From Thermoprotei archaeon (GTDB lineage: Archaea; Thermoproteota; Thermoprotei; Thermofilales; B15-G2), in the NCBI GenBank assembly GCA_003650815.1, contig QMSB01000006.1, forward strand, positions 1 to 40,641: a stretch of DNA of 40,641 bases, written 5' to 3'. The position numbers and the translations under genes are program-made. Of this stretch, positions 24,749-32,470 are shown piece after piece (position 1 is the first letter of the stretch; each line of letters opens with the position of its first letter). The notes under the pieces were generated by a model, which did no database searches, was not told the DNA's origin, and was given only the letters and a program-made list of their open reading frames with translations.

Positions 24749-25405
24749 ATGAGTGATATATTTGAGGAGATCAGGAAAAGCCTCGTTGAACTCGAGTACG
24801 ATAAAGTCATAGAACTAGTTAAAAAGGCTTTAGACCAGAATATACATCCTCTAGACATAATTGATAAAGCACTATCCCCTGCAATGAGAGAAGTAGGAGA
24901 CCTCTTCGAGAAAGGAGAATACTTTCTAGCAGAACTAGTGACAGCCGCTGAAGCATTTAAAGAGTGTATGGAATTGATGAAACCTATTCTCCTGAAGGAG
25001 AAAGCTAGCCTCAAACCAATAGGAGTAGTCGTAATAGGAACTGTTGAAGGAGACTTACATGACATAGGCAAAAGCATAGTAGCAACAATGCTCGAAGCAG
25101 GAGGCTTCCAGGTACATGACCTAGGAGTAGACGTTCCCGCAGAAAAATTTGTTGAAAAAGCACTAGAAGTAAACGCAGATATCATAGCAATGTCAGCTCT
25201 CCTGACAACTACCATGCTGAATATGAAAAAAGTAATAGACTTGCTCAAAGAAAAAGGAATACGAGACAAATTCAAGGTACTTATCGGCGGCGCCCCCATA
25301 ACAGAAGAATTCGCTAAGGAAATAGGTGCCGACGGGTACGCTGAGGATGCTGTCAAAGCAGTAGAAGTAGCCAAAAAACTAGTGGAAGAATTAAGGAAAC
25401 AATAA
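24749..25405 (+). CDS. Corrinoid (B12-binding) methyltransferase protein
   Basis: A 218-residue protein with the two domains of methylamine/methanol-type corrinoid proteins: an N-terminal helical cap (1-88) and a Rossmann B12 domain. The lower cobalt ligand is His104 in GDLHDIGKS, and SALLTTTM and GGAPITEEFAKEIGADGY complete the site. It carries the methyl group between a substrate methyltransferase and an acceptor methyltransferase. Neither an MtmB/MttB-like gene nor a RamA-like activase is in the window; the only candidate partner is the UroD-family gene at 19825. TTTAATAT (24718-24725) is a TATA box at the leaderless distance. Confidence 0.9.
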   Translation: MSDIFEEIRKSLVELEYDKVIELVKKALDQNIHPLDIIDKALSPAMREVGDLFEKGEYFLAELVTAAEAFKECMELMKPILLKEKASLKPIGVVVIGTVEGDLHDIGKSIVATMLEAGGFQVHDLGVDVPAEKFVEKALEVNADIIAMSALLTTTMLNMKKVIDLLKEKGIRDKFKVLIGGAPITEEFAKEIGADGYAEDAVKAVEVAKKLVEELRKQ

Positions 25406-25430
25406 TAAGCTAGATCACTTAACACCAATA

Positions 25431-25486
25431 GCCGTGATGAGATGGCCGTGAACTCGGACCGGTGAAGAAAACCCCCTTGCTGACTT
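25431..25486 (+). ncRNA. Candidate C/D-box guide RNA
   Basis: Between two convergent genes: C box GTGATGA (25434-25440, perfect), a 14-nt guide-like stretch, a degenerate D' box CGGA (25455-25458), a 3-nt gap, C' box GTGAAGA (25462-25468, one mismatch), an 11-nt guide aaacccccttg, and D box CTGA (25480-25483, perfect). Length and spacing fit archaeal methylation guides. AATAATAA (25401-25408) predicts transcription from about 25430, three nt before the C box. The stretch is clearly GC-richer than other spacers. The end overlaps the stop of the convergent gene by 2 nt. Targets were not identified. Confidence 0.62.
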
Positions 25487-26231
25487 ACTGCTGGGTAAGG
25501 ACTAGTGCTACTGTTTCTTTGATGAAACTGACATACTTTTCTAGTTCTTCTTGTGTTAAGGGCTTTTTGTGTTTAGTTAAGTATCTTGACCATATTTTCT
25601 CTGCCAGCCTCTTGTAGCTGTAGTCGGGAACATACTTCATAAAGTTTCTGAAAACTAGTCTTTTGTCTATAGTAGCTTCACCGTAACATATTTGAGCTAG
25701 TCTAATAGCTTCTCCTGCGAGTATTTCTACCATATTATACTTCTTCTCCCGCGTAAATTTCTCAAGAAGCTCTAGGAGCCTCTTTGCTCTAGTTTTCACC
25801 ATCTTCTTGGGGTCAGGTACTTTAAGGTCTTTTCTAAAGTCTACTCCGAACAGTACTTTCGAGTACTTGACGAAATCGAATGCATATATGCTAAGGCACT
25901 TAAACGGGGAGACTACATCAGTGTTCTTGAGAGGAAGCCCGTCTTCATATATCCACAGTATGTCAACTATTTTCTCGAAGTGTGCTTCTCCACGGTAGTT
26001 TTCTGAACACTTCCATATAGCTTCCTGCAGACGATTTATGTACTCAATATCAGCTTCCCTTTTAAAGACTATGAGCAAATCTATGTCACTGATCCCTGGA
26101 ATGAAATCTCCTCGAAGTAAACTGCCGTAAACAACTGCCGAGAATATTTTCTTAGAATTCTTCCTTTTTAGGACATTTTCTATGCAGCTTACTATCTTCC
26201 AAGCATCATCTAAAGTGAGGCGGCGAACCAC
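25485..26231 (-). CDS. Nucleotidyltransferase-domain protein
   Basis: A 248-residue protein of the DNA polymerase beta-like nucleotidyltransferase superfamily. The core motif is Gly36-Ser37 followed by Asp49 and Asp51 (YGSLLRGDFIPGISDIDLL), with a third acidic residue at Asp90 (KIVDILW). The C-terminal half is helical, like the substrate or HEPN-type domains that often accompany these enzymes. It could modify a small molecule, protein or RNA with a nucleotide. Members of two-gene MNT/HEPN toxin systems share the motif, but no separate HEPN gene is adjacent. It lies 30 nt downstream of the sulfatase-fold gene. Confidence 0.75.
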   Translation of the reverse strand: MVRRLTLDDAWKIVSCIENVLKRKNSKKIFSAVVYGSLLRGDFIPGISDIDLLIVFKREADIEYINRLQEAIWKCSENYRGEAHFEKIVDILWIYEDGLPLKNTDVVSPFKCLSIYAFDFVKYSKVLFGVDFRKDLKVPDPKKMVKTRAKRLLELLEKFTREKKYNMVEILAGEAIRLAQICYGEATIDKRLVFRNFMKYVPDYSYKRLAEKIWSRYLTKHKKPLTQEELEKYVSFIKETVALVLTQQ

Positions 26232-26261
26232 AAAGGAGAAAAAGAGTATATGTACTAAAGT

Positions 26262-27692
26262 TTATAGTACTATCCAGGGCTTTATCAGCTCTTCTGGTAC
26301 TTTTAGTTTCTTTAGGAAGTCTATGTACTTGTAGAGGAGCTCACGTGCAATGTCCAGGTTTTCTCCAAGAATGTTATGTTCCTGCTTAGGATCTTTCTCT
26401 AAGTCGTATAGCTCTATCCTGACCTTTTCTTCAGTTTTAGCCTTTTTAGCTAAACTGTCTACGTCCCTGAGCTCTACTTCTTTCTTCAATGGTTTTCCGC
26501 TGAAAATTAGGCTCCACTTCTTAGTCGTAACTGTTGTGCAGGTGTTGGCTACAGGTCCCTTTTTGATTGTTGGAGAGGATACTGCGAACTCATGTACTTC
26601 GTCTACTTCTCCCTCCATTAATGGGATTAAAGACTTGCCTTCCATTGTTTCTGGTATTTCTACGCCGAGGAAATCGAGTACTGTGGGAGCTAGGTCTGGT
26701 AACTGTACTATAGCGTCTATTCTTTTGCCTCCCTTTATCTCAGGATGATATATTATCAAGGGTATGCGCGCTATTTCCTCGTAAAGTGGTATGAATGAGA
26801 ACTCTTTTTCTCTAATAAGAGACTTGCCTACAATATTGTGTTCACCTAGCAGGAAACCGTGGTCTGTAGTGAAAATTATCATAGTGTTGTTTAAGAGCCC
26901 CATGTCTTCTATCTTCTGATAGAGGTATCCAAACCACCTATCTACGAGAGTTACTTCTGCTGCATATAGTGCTCTTATATGCTCTAGCTCTTCTTTAGTA
27001 AGGAAGTCGCAGTAATCGTACCTCGGGTAGATTACCTCCTCGCCTGTATAGTCGGGATTATACATGTCTACATACCATCTGGGAGGATCCCAGGGCTCAT
27101 GTGGGTCGAATGTATCTATATAGAGGAAAAAGCCTTTACGCCCATAGTTTCTTTCAAGCCACTTGACAGCCTCCGTCATTGTCTGAGCTACGAAGAAGTC
27201 GCTTTCATAGCGCCTCAGCGAGATGTTTCTCAAGTACTGTACGACAGTAAAGTCAGGGTTTCTCAGCTTACTTGGATCACAGGGGAATTCTACTTGTTCT
27301 GGTGAAACTAAGTAGAGATCATTTTCTTGTCCTCTAATCCACATCCAGCCGTGAAATCCTCGCTGGAAGTTATAGCCGTCTCTAAGGAAGTGAGGGGTAT
27401 CTGCTATTAAGTATGTGAGTATACCTGCTTTCTTCAGTATCTCTGATATGACTACTTCGTCTGGCTTTAAAGGCTCCCAGCCAGCGTACACATAGCTGTA
27501 GCGTCCTGTGAATATGTCGCGGCGGGCAGGAACTGTAGGGAAAGACGCGCAGTAGGCTCTGTCGAAGATTATAGACTTTGATGCAAAATCTTCTAAGTAC
27601 TTTGTTTTAATCCAGTTATTGCCGTAGCATCTCAAGTGATCTCTTCTAAAAGTATCTGATACTATGAATATTACATTGTGTTTCTCGGTCAC
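26262..27692 (-). CDS. Sulfatase-fold hydrolase with Thr at the nucleophile position
   Basis: A 476-residue member of the alkaline phosphatase/sulfatase superfamily. Metal-site residues are Asp13 in VSDTFRRDHLRCYG and Asp-His in FTTDHGFLLGEH, plus the usual sulfatase C-terminal strand region. The nucleophile motif reads FPTVPARRDIFTGRY, where sulfatases have C/S-x-P-x-R. Thr53 therefore replaces the Cys or Ser that becomes formylglycine. The enzyme may use Thr directly, as phosphodiesterases of the superfamily do, and so act on a phosphate or phosphonate ester rather than a sulfate. No signal peptide is seen. GTATATTA at 27714-27721 (minus-strand TATA) supports GTG 27692. Confidence 0.82.
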   Translation of the reverse strand: MTEKHNVIFIVSDTFRRDHLRCYGNNWIKTKYLEDFASKSIIFDRAYCASFPTVPARRDIFTGRYSYVYAGWEPLKPDEVVISEILKKAGILTYLIADTPHFLRDGYNFQRGFHGWMWIRGQENDLYLVSPEQVEFPCDPSKLRNPDFTVVQYLRNISLRRYESDFFVAQTMTEAVKWLERNYGRKGFFLYIDTFDPHEPWDPPRWYVDMYNPDYTGEEVIYPRYDYCDFLTKEELEHIRALYAAEVTLVDRWFGYLYQKIEDMGLLNNTMIIFTTDHGFLLGEHNIVGKSLIREKEFSFIPLYEEIARIPLIIYHPEIKGGKRIDAIVQLPDLAPTVLDFLGVEIPETMEGKSLIPLMEGEVDEVHEFAVSSPTIKKGPVANTCTTVTTKKWSLIFSGKPLKKEVELRDVDSLAKKAKTEEKVRIELYDLEKDPKQEHNILGENLDIARELLYKYIDFLKKLKVPEELIKPWIVL

Positions 27693-27731
27693 AAAGAAAA
27701 GGCGAGGTAAAGAGTATATTACTTTCGGCTA

Positions 27732-28145
27732 CTATTTTAAAACCTCAATAGAATGCTCTAGCTCGACTCCAGCTCTCTCGAAGAGAAGCCCTACTGGACA
27801 GTTCTTTAAAGTGAGCTCAAGGACTTTCCTAGCCTTCTCTTCTGGGTCAGGTGTCTTTACTTTAACACGGATCTTCGCCTTGGTTATCGTTCCTATTTCT
27901 TCGCTTTTCTCTGCCTCGACTAGTACCTCTAAATGCTTTACATTTAGTTTCGCTTTCTCAGCTACTACAGCGTAAATAGTGGAGATACAGCCAGCTAAGC
28001 TCATTACACATAGCTCCAGGGCTGTAGGACCAGTATCTCCTCCGCCCTGTTCTCTAGGGAGATCGAGTACAATTGAGTGTACTCTGCCATTATCTACTAC
28101 GCTCCTAAAGCCTTCTATGAGCTTAGACTTTACTTTAACGCTCAC
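27732..28145 (-). CDS. OsmC family protein
   Basis: A 137-residue OsmC/Ohr-fold protein. The two redox cysteines are Cys53 (SLAGC) and Cys116 (NCPVG), with the expected GDTGPTALEL loop before the first helix. Family members reduce organic hydroperoxides with a thiol partner. The first Cys context (LAGC) fits OsmC/YhfA types better than Ohr. GTG 28145 has a minus-strand TATA box at 28168-28175, centred 26 nt upstream, which overlaps the 3' end of the SWIM gene. Confidence 0.85.
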   Translation of the reverse strand: MSVKVKSKLIEGFRSVVDNGRVHSIVLDLPREQGGGDTGPTALELCVMSLAGCISTIYAVVAEKAKLNVKHLEVLVEAEKSEEIGTITKAKIRVKVKTPDPEEKARKVLELTLKNCPVGLLFERAGVELEHSIEVLK

Positions 28146-28176
28146 AGCTACATTAGTTCACTTGGACTTATATCAT

Positions 28177-28500
28177 TTAACTAGAAGGTATTTCTCCCCT
28201 GCGTATAAGTTCTAAATTCTGCTTAATTCTCTTTCTAAGAGCTTCGCTCAGCTTCTCTTTATAGTCTTCTCTAAGCAGGTAGAGGAGGACTGCTGTCACG
28301 TGAGAGCAGACTCCTCTTCTCTGAAAACCCGCGCAGTTACACCTTATGTTTCCCTCAGTGACTGCAACAAAATATTTGCCATGGAAACCTATTACGTAGA
28401 ATAAGTATTCGCTGACTTGGCTTATCCTCCCTTCCTCGATCAATTTCTCGGCTTTAGCGAAAAGTCTTTCAGTAAACTGCTTATCAGCAATGCGGGGCAT
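28177..28500 (-). CDS. SWIM zinc-finger protein
   Basis: A 107-residue protein with the SWIM pattern C-x-C-x(8)-C-x-H (Cys54, Cys56, Cys65, His67) in NIRCNCAGFQRRGVCSHVTA. SWIM domains bind DNA or protein partners; small archaeal SWIM proteins occur with recombination factors such as Rad55-like paralogues. None is adjacent here. Helices flank the finger and the C-terminus is basic. ATG 28500 lies 74 nt from the divergent carboxypeptidase start, with its own TATA-like box near 28525-28532. Confidence 0.82.
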   Translation of the reverse strand: MPRIADKQFTERLFAKAEKLIEEGRISQVSEYLFYVIGFHGKYFVAVTEGNIRCNCAGFQRRGVCSHVTAVLLYLLREDYKEKLSEALRKRIKQNLELIRRGEIPSS

Positions 28501-28544
28501 TCGTGTAGATAGTCGTTCTGGACAGCAATAAAGGTTTAGTGAAC

Positions 28545-28552
28545 TTTTATTT
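28545..28552 (+). promoter_or_regulatory. TATA box for the M14 carboxypeptidase
   Basis: TTTTATTT is centred 26 nt upstream of GTG 28574. It supports this start although an out-of-frame ATG lies a few nt before it. Confidence 0.45.
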
Positions 28553-28573
28553 GCAGGGACAGTAGTATGAACT

Positions 28574-29839
28574 GTGCGGCAGCTGAAACAATATGTATTA
28601 CCAGTAATCCTGCTACTAGTTCTCTTCTCTCCGCTAATAGGAGCGATTCCTGACTTCTCTAAGTACTATCACTATGATGAATTTGAGAGAATGATCTTAG
28701 AGCTGAGATCATATGAGAATGTGAGAGTTGAGGCTATAGGGAAGAGCTGGATGAATAGAACAATATATGCTATTTTCATAGGCAATGTCTACGAGAAGCC
28801 AGTAGTACTGATAGTAGGCGGGCACCACGGCAGAGAGCATGTCTCAGCACAGTTTCCACTATACTACGCTTATCTACTGGTAACTAACGAGAGCCAGAGG
28901 AAGCTCCTAGATCACTATTCTTTCATAATAATTCCTCTCCTAAACCCTGACGGCTATGAAGAGGCTTTTAAAAACCCGTGGCACAGAAAGAACTGCAGGC
29001 CCTTAGACGACGACGGGGACGGCTTGCTGGACGAAGATCCGCCTCAGGATACTGATGGGGACGGCTATATAGCGTTCTTCACTAATGGTTCTTCTTACTG
29101 GTTCGAAGGCTTTGACGATGACAAAGACGGCAAACTCAATGAAGACTGGATTGGAGGCGTAGACTTAAACAGGAACTATCCTGTCGCATGGGATAAAGGG
29201 GATATCAACAAGTTTTCCTTGCAATACAAAGGGCCTGCTCCCCTAAGCGAGCCTGAGACAAAAGCACTAGATTCTCTTGTAAAGAGATATAGGTTCTGTA
29301 TAGTTTTGGCTATAAGCTACCACAGTGGAGCACGACTAGTCCTTTATCCGTGGAGCCATACCAGAGAGAAGCCTCCTAGAGAAAAGGTTTTCAGAGAAGT
29401 CTGTACTGCGTATTCTAATGTAACGAAGTATCCTGTCCTTCAGTCGAGCAGACTTTATTTGAGCTTCGGGGAGTTCATGGACTATATGCTCTATGAGTAC
29501 AATATAACGTCTATTACAGTAGAGATCTTCGGGAGATTCATGGATATAAAGTGGCATAGGGAGCATACTTATCGCGTAGACTCTACTATAGTGTTTAAGC
29601 ATGTTTACGAGTACTTCAATCCCTACCCAAGAGAAGAGCTGAAGAAAGTTCTAAAAATTAATGCTATTGCCCTAAAATCTATGCTGCTCTATTACACAAA
29701 GTATCTTCCTGCCAGAAGTCCGGGCATCACTAAAGAGACCGTTAGACGCATAGTTCTCGTGAACATAGTTTTCTTAGCAATCGCCTTAGCCGTAATCATC
29801 AGCGACTACAAGCGATATACTCATAGACTCTTTAAGTAG
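28574..29839 (+). CDS. Secreted, membrane-tethered M14 zinc carboxypeptidase
   Basis: A 421-residue protein: signal peptide (1-24), an M14 catalytic domain, and a C-terminal membrane helix (about 393-411) with a basic cytoplasmic tail. Zinc ligands are His85 and Glu88 (GGHHGREH) and His250 (ISYHSG). DLNRNYP (about 197-203) holds substrate-binding Arg, and Glu317 (TVEIFG) is catalytic. Between residues 144 and 191 are three Asp-rich loops (DDDGDGLLDED, DTDGDGY, DDDKDGKLNED) that look like calcium sites and may stabilise the fold. It should trim C-terminal residues from peptides at the cell surface. It overlaps the convergent SpoIIM-like gene by 19 nt. Confidence 0.9.
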   Translation: MRQLKQYVLPVILLLVLFSPLIGAIPDFSKYYHYDEFERMILELRSYENVRVEAIGKSWMNRTIYAIFIGNVYEKPVVLIVGGHHGREHVSAQFPLYYAYLLVTNESQRKLLDHYSFIIIPLLNPDGYEEAFKNPWHRKNCRPLDDDGDGLLDEDPPQDTDGDGYIAFFTNGSSYWFEGFDDDKDGKLNEDWIGGVDLNRNYPVAWDKGDINKFSLQYKGPAPLSEPETKALDSLVKRYRFCIVLAISYHSGARLVLYPWSHTREKPPREKVFREVCTAYSNVTKYPVLQSSRLYLSFGEFMDYMLYEYNITSITVEIFGRFMDIKWHREHTYRVDSTIVFKHVYEYFNPYPREELKKVLKINAIALKSMLLYYTKYLPARSPGITKETVRRIVLVNIVFLAIALAVIISDYKRYTHRLFK

Positions 29840-31491
29840 AGCTTGATGAAGAAGGGAGTGATGAAAGTTTCTATGAAAGCAGCTACTGCGAAAAATGGAG
29901 CTAGTCCTAAAGCTATGTATGCCGCTCTCTTAATGTAAGATGCTTTCTCTTTTCTCGCTAAGAGCTGATAAGCTAAGCGCATACCTGCAGCCGCCGCTAA
30001 AATGAAGCCAGGGATCTCTACTATACCGTGAGGCATTATTGCTACATAAAAGTCCGTGAAAGGAAGAACTGCGGCGACTGCTCCTAATATAATGCCGTTT
30101 ACCAAGACTATTGTTGCTGGGGCAGCAATAGAGTAGACGCCCGAGACTGAGGTGAAAGCAGCTATCCTCCAGTTGTGGAAAAATATATCAGCGAAGATGG
30201 AGACAGGGAGGTATCTCTCAAATACTATGCCGCCTTTCTCTAGACCCACAAACTGAGAGATTATCTTAGATAGCCCCTGTGTAGTTATCCAGTATCCTCC
30301 AGCAAAGCCTGCAATAAACACTAGAGACGCTGCTGTAATCCACTTAATATCTCTCGCTAAGTTGCAGATCTCTCTGAACCCATTTACTAGGAGCCTTACA
30401 GCAGTATGTGATAATCTAGGTTCAGGCAAAGTACGGACATCAAATATCCTATTAGTGTGAGCCATGTACATTCCAGCTAGACATAAGGAGAACACTGGAC
30501 GCACTACTAGGAGTATAGCTAGAGTGGCTGCTTCCGAGAAAAGCACATTGAGTAGGTTAAGTGCGGCTGTTATGAGAGATACCGCGGTCACCACAGCTAC
30601 TTGTATTATAAAATATGCTAGTATTTTTAACGCTGTTTTCTTGAATAGAGAAAAGCTTTCTAAAAAAGCATTAGCTATTCTCTTAGAGCCTATGACTATC
30701 GAGGGAGTTACATATATCAAGGCTAGCTGTAGCAGAAATATGTAGACAATTGCGATTAAAAGTAGAGTCAGAATACCTAAAATTAATATAGTTGGGCTGT
30801 CTTTAGTGTATAAAATAAACGCTACTAGACCTACTACCGGAACGCCGTATATTGCTAGTCCCTTAGCTATATTCGTGAGAAACATTCTCGGCAGCACTTT
30901 AACAGCTTTACCCCATACATTTTCGAAAACACATGACCCTCTTTTCAGAGCTTCTTCGGAGAGCGTGTATAGGAAAGAATCGCACATGGAAATACCTAGA
31001 GCGTAAAGGAGTAAACTAGATACCGCTACTGTAGTTATCGCAGCAATAATAAGCTCAAAAACTCCCGGAGACCCTAGTATCTCGTATTTTCCTTCAACCA
31101 GGCTCTCTACTATCTTAGAGTAGATACCAATGCTCTGGAACCACTGTATTAACGCGAAAAGGACTATTAAGATGATAAGTGTAGTAAGGGCTGGAGCTGC
31201 CTCACTTAGCAGAATAGGTACTGCAAGTGCTGGATTCCTTTTAAACCTATTCCATGATATTTTAAATAGCTCTCCTATGCTAAGTGATGGTAAGTAAAAG
31301 TATGCGTAAGCTCTCTTGTAAAGCTCGTGAAGAGCTTCTTCGAAAGAGTATCCCCTATTCATTAGATCTAAGAGGTGTTTCTCAAGCACTTTCTCCGGCT
31401 CTTTAAATAAACGACCATACATTTGGAGTATCTGCTGATAAAGCTGGCTTAACTCCACAAATACTACTACTGGGAAATCTTTCAAAAACAT
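29821..31491 (-). CDS. Polytopic membrane protein with C-terminal SpoIIM (DUF95) domain
   Basis: About 556 residues. After a soluble N-terminus (about 70 residues) come five or six membrane helices, then a SpoIIM/DUF95 domain in the last 190 residues with the signature FYVAIMPHGIVEIPGFILAAAAGMRL. Bacterial SpoIIM takes part in forespore engulfment; the archaeal homologues have no assigned role. ATG 31491 is chosen because a longer frame would run into the divergent gene. TTG 31485 fits the shared promoter even better. The fusion of an extra membrane block to SpoIIM is worth noting. Confidence 0.78.
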   Translation of the reverse strand: MFLKDFPVVVFVELSQLYQQILQMYGRLFKEPEKVLEKHLLDLMNRGYSFEEALHELYKRAYAYFYLPSLSIGELFKISWNRFKRNPALAVPILLSEAAPALTTLIILIVLFALIQWFQSIGIYSKIVESLVEGKYEILGSPGVFELIIAAITTVAVSSLLLYALGISMCDSFLYTLSEEALKRGSCVFENVWGKAVKVLPRMFLTNIAKGLAIYGVPVVGLVAFILYTKDSPTILILGILTLLLIAIVYIFLLQLALIYVTPSIVIGSKRIANAFLESFSLFKKTALKILAYFIIQVAVVTAVSLITAALNLLNVLFSEAATLAILLVVRPVFSLCLAGMYMAHTNRIFDVRTLPEPRLSHTAVRLLVNGFREICNLARDIKWITAASLVFIAGFAGGYWITTQGLSKIISQFVGLEKGGIVFERYLPVSIFADIFFHNWRIAAFTSVSGVYSIAAPATIVLVNGIILGAVAAVLPFTDFYVAIMPHGIVEIPGFILAAAAGMRLAYQLLARKEKASYIKRAAYIALGLAPFFAVAAFIETFITPFFIKLYLKSL

Positions 31492-31508
31492 ATTGTTTTG
31501 CATAAAAT

Positions 31509-31516
31509 ATTTATTA
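31509..31516. promoter_or_regulatory. A/T promoter element shared by the SpoIIM-like and C39-like genes
   Basis: TATTTATT is the only TATA-like core between the genes. It is centred 26 nt before GTG 31538 on the plus strand and about 27 nt from TTG 31485 on the minus strand. Confidence 0.45.
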
Positions 31517-31537
31517 GGCAACGAGGTACGGCATTGT

Positions 31538-32470
31538 GTGAAAAGAGAGTTAATAATCACACTTTTCTTAGTACTAAGCATAGCCTTCTCTAGTGTCTCT
31601 CCTAATGAGGGTAAGTCTGTTGTCTTAGAAGTACCTTACGTAAATCAGAGATACGATGTCCCAGAGTGGTTTGATGGAAGATATTCCTGTGGACCTACCT
31701 CAGTAGTAATGGTTTTAGCTTACTACGGTGTCCTTCCTCTATGGCCTATTAACTGCACTAAACCATTCCTTCATACCAGCCTCTATAGACAATACATAGT
31801 CTGTAAGTTCAAGGTAAGAGACTTTATATTTGATGAAAAGAAGCCGGATGCTTCTCGCGAACACTTCGGTTACGGTGTATATGGATATGTATATACTCCG
31901 GAAGTAGGAGCTGTATGGAGTAAAATGGTCAAGGTTTTTGAAATATTTGGGTTTAAAGCATACGTCGACACTACACCTACATGGGAGGAGCTAGTAGCTG
32001 AGATAAATGCGGGACGACCTGTAATTCTAAGCACACAGCTGACGAGTAGCGGACACATCGTTGTCGCAGTAGGCTACACTAGTGACAGAGGTGTCATAGT
32101 TAACGACCCTGCTGGAGACAAGAGAATGAGCTACTTCAACTACAATGGAGCAAAAGTAGTCTACGACTGGCCTAGCGTAAACAACGGAAGAGTAAACTTA
32201 GTTAAAGTTAAGGCGTTTATAATAGTTCGCCCTACAGAAAAATTGAAGAAGGCAGAGCCTTTTAACCCCTGTAAACCAGAGGAAGTAATATCTCTCGAAG
32301 CAAAGATAATCTACTCTCTACTATTCTTCGCGCTTATAGTCGCATTGATCGCTACCGCGATAATTTACAAAAAGGTGTTTCTAAAGAAAAAGCTAATTAA
32401 TGTATTGCTGGTACTGGCGGGAGTCTTCTCTTGTGCTCGCTTTTCTGATGGAGCTCGAGGACTCTATTGA
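31538..32470 (+). CDS. Secreted C39-like cysteine peptidase, membrane tethered
   Basis: A 310-residue protein: signal peptide (1-20), a papain-fold C39-like domain and a membrane helix near 257-277. The catalytic residues are visible: Cys51 in YSCGPTSVVMVLAYYG, His173 in SSGHIVVAVGY and Asp190 in IVNDPAG. It should act outside the cell, like the M14 and M28 peptidases nearby. GTG 31538 starts directly at the signal peptide and has a TATA box 26 nt upstream; the frame is open 15 codons further up. The last 25 residues are read antisense to the conserved C-terminus of NadE (74-nt overlap), so the original stop may have been lost. Confidence 0.83.
   Translation: MKRELIITLFLVLSIAFSSVSPNEGKSVVLEVPYVNQRYDVPEWFDGRYSCGPTSVVMVLAYYGVLPLWPINCTKPFLHTSLYRQYIVCKFKVRDFIFDEKKPDASREHFGYGVYGYVYTPEVGAVWSKMVKVFEIFGFKAYVDTTPTWEELVAEINAGRPVILSTQLTSSGHIVVAVGYTSDRGVIVNDPAGDKRMSYFNYNGAKVVYDWPSVNNGRVNLVKVKAFIIVRPTEKLKKAEPFNPCKPEEVISLEAKIIYSLLFFALIVALIATAIIYKKVFLKKKLINVLLVLAGVFSCARFSDGARGLY

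Noticed and set aside
24727-25428. 233-codon open frame antisense to the corrinoid protein
   Set aside because: It mirrors a clearly functional gene and shows no protein-like motif; only one strand can carry the B12-binding protein.
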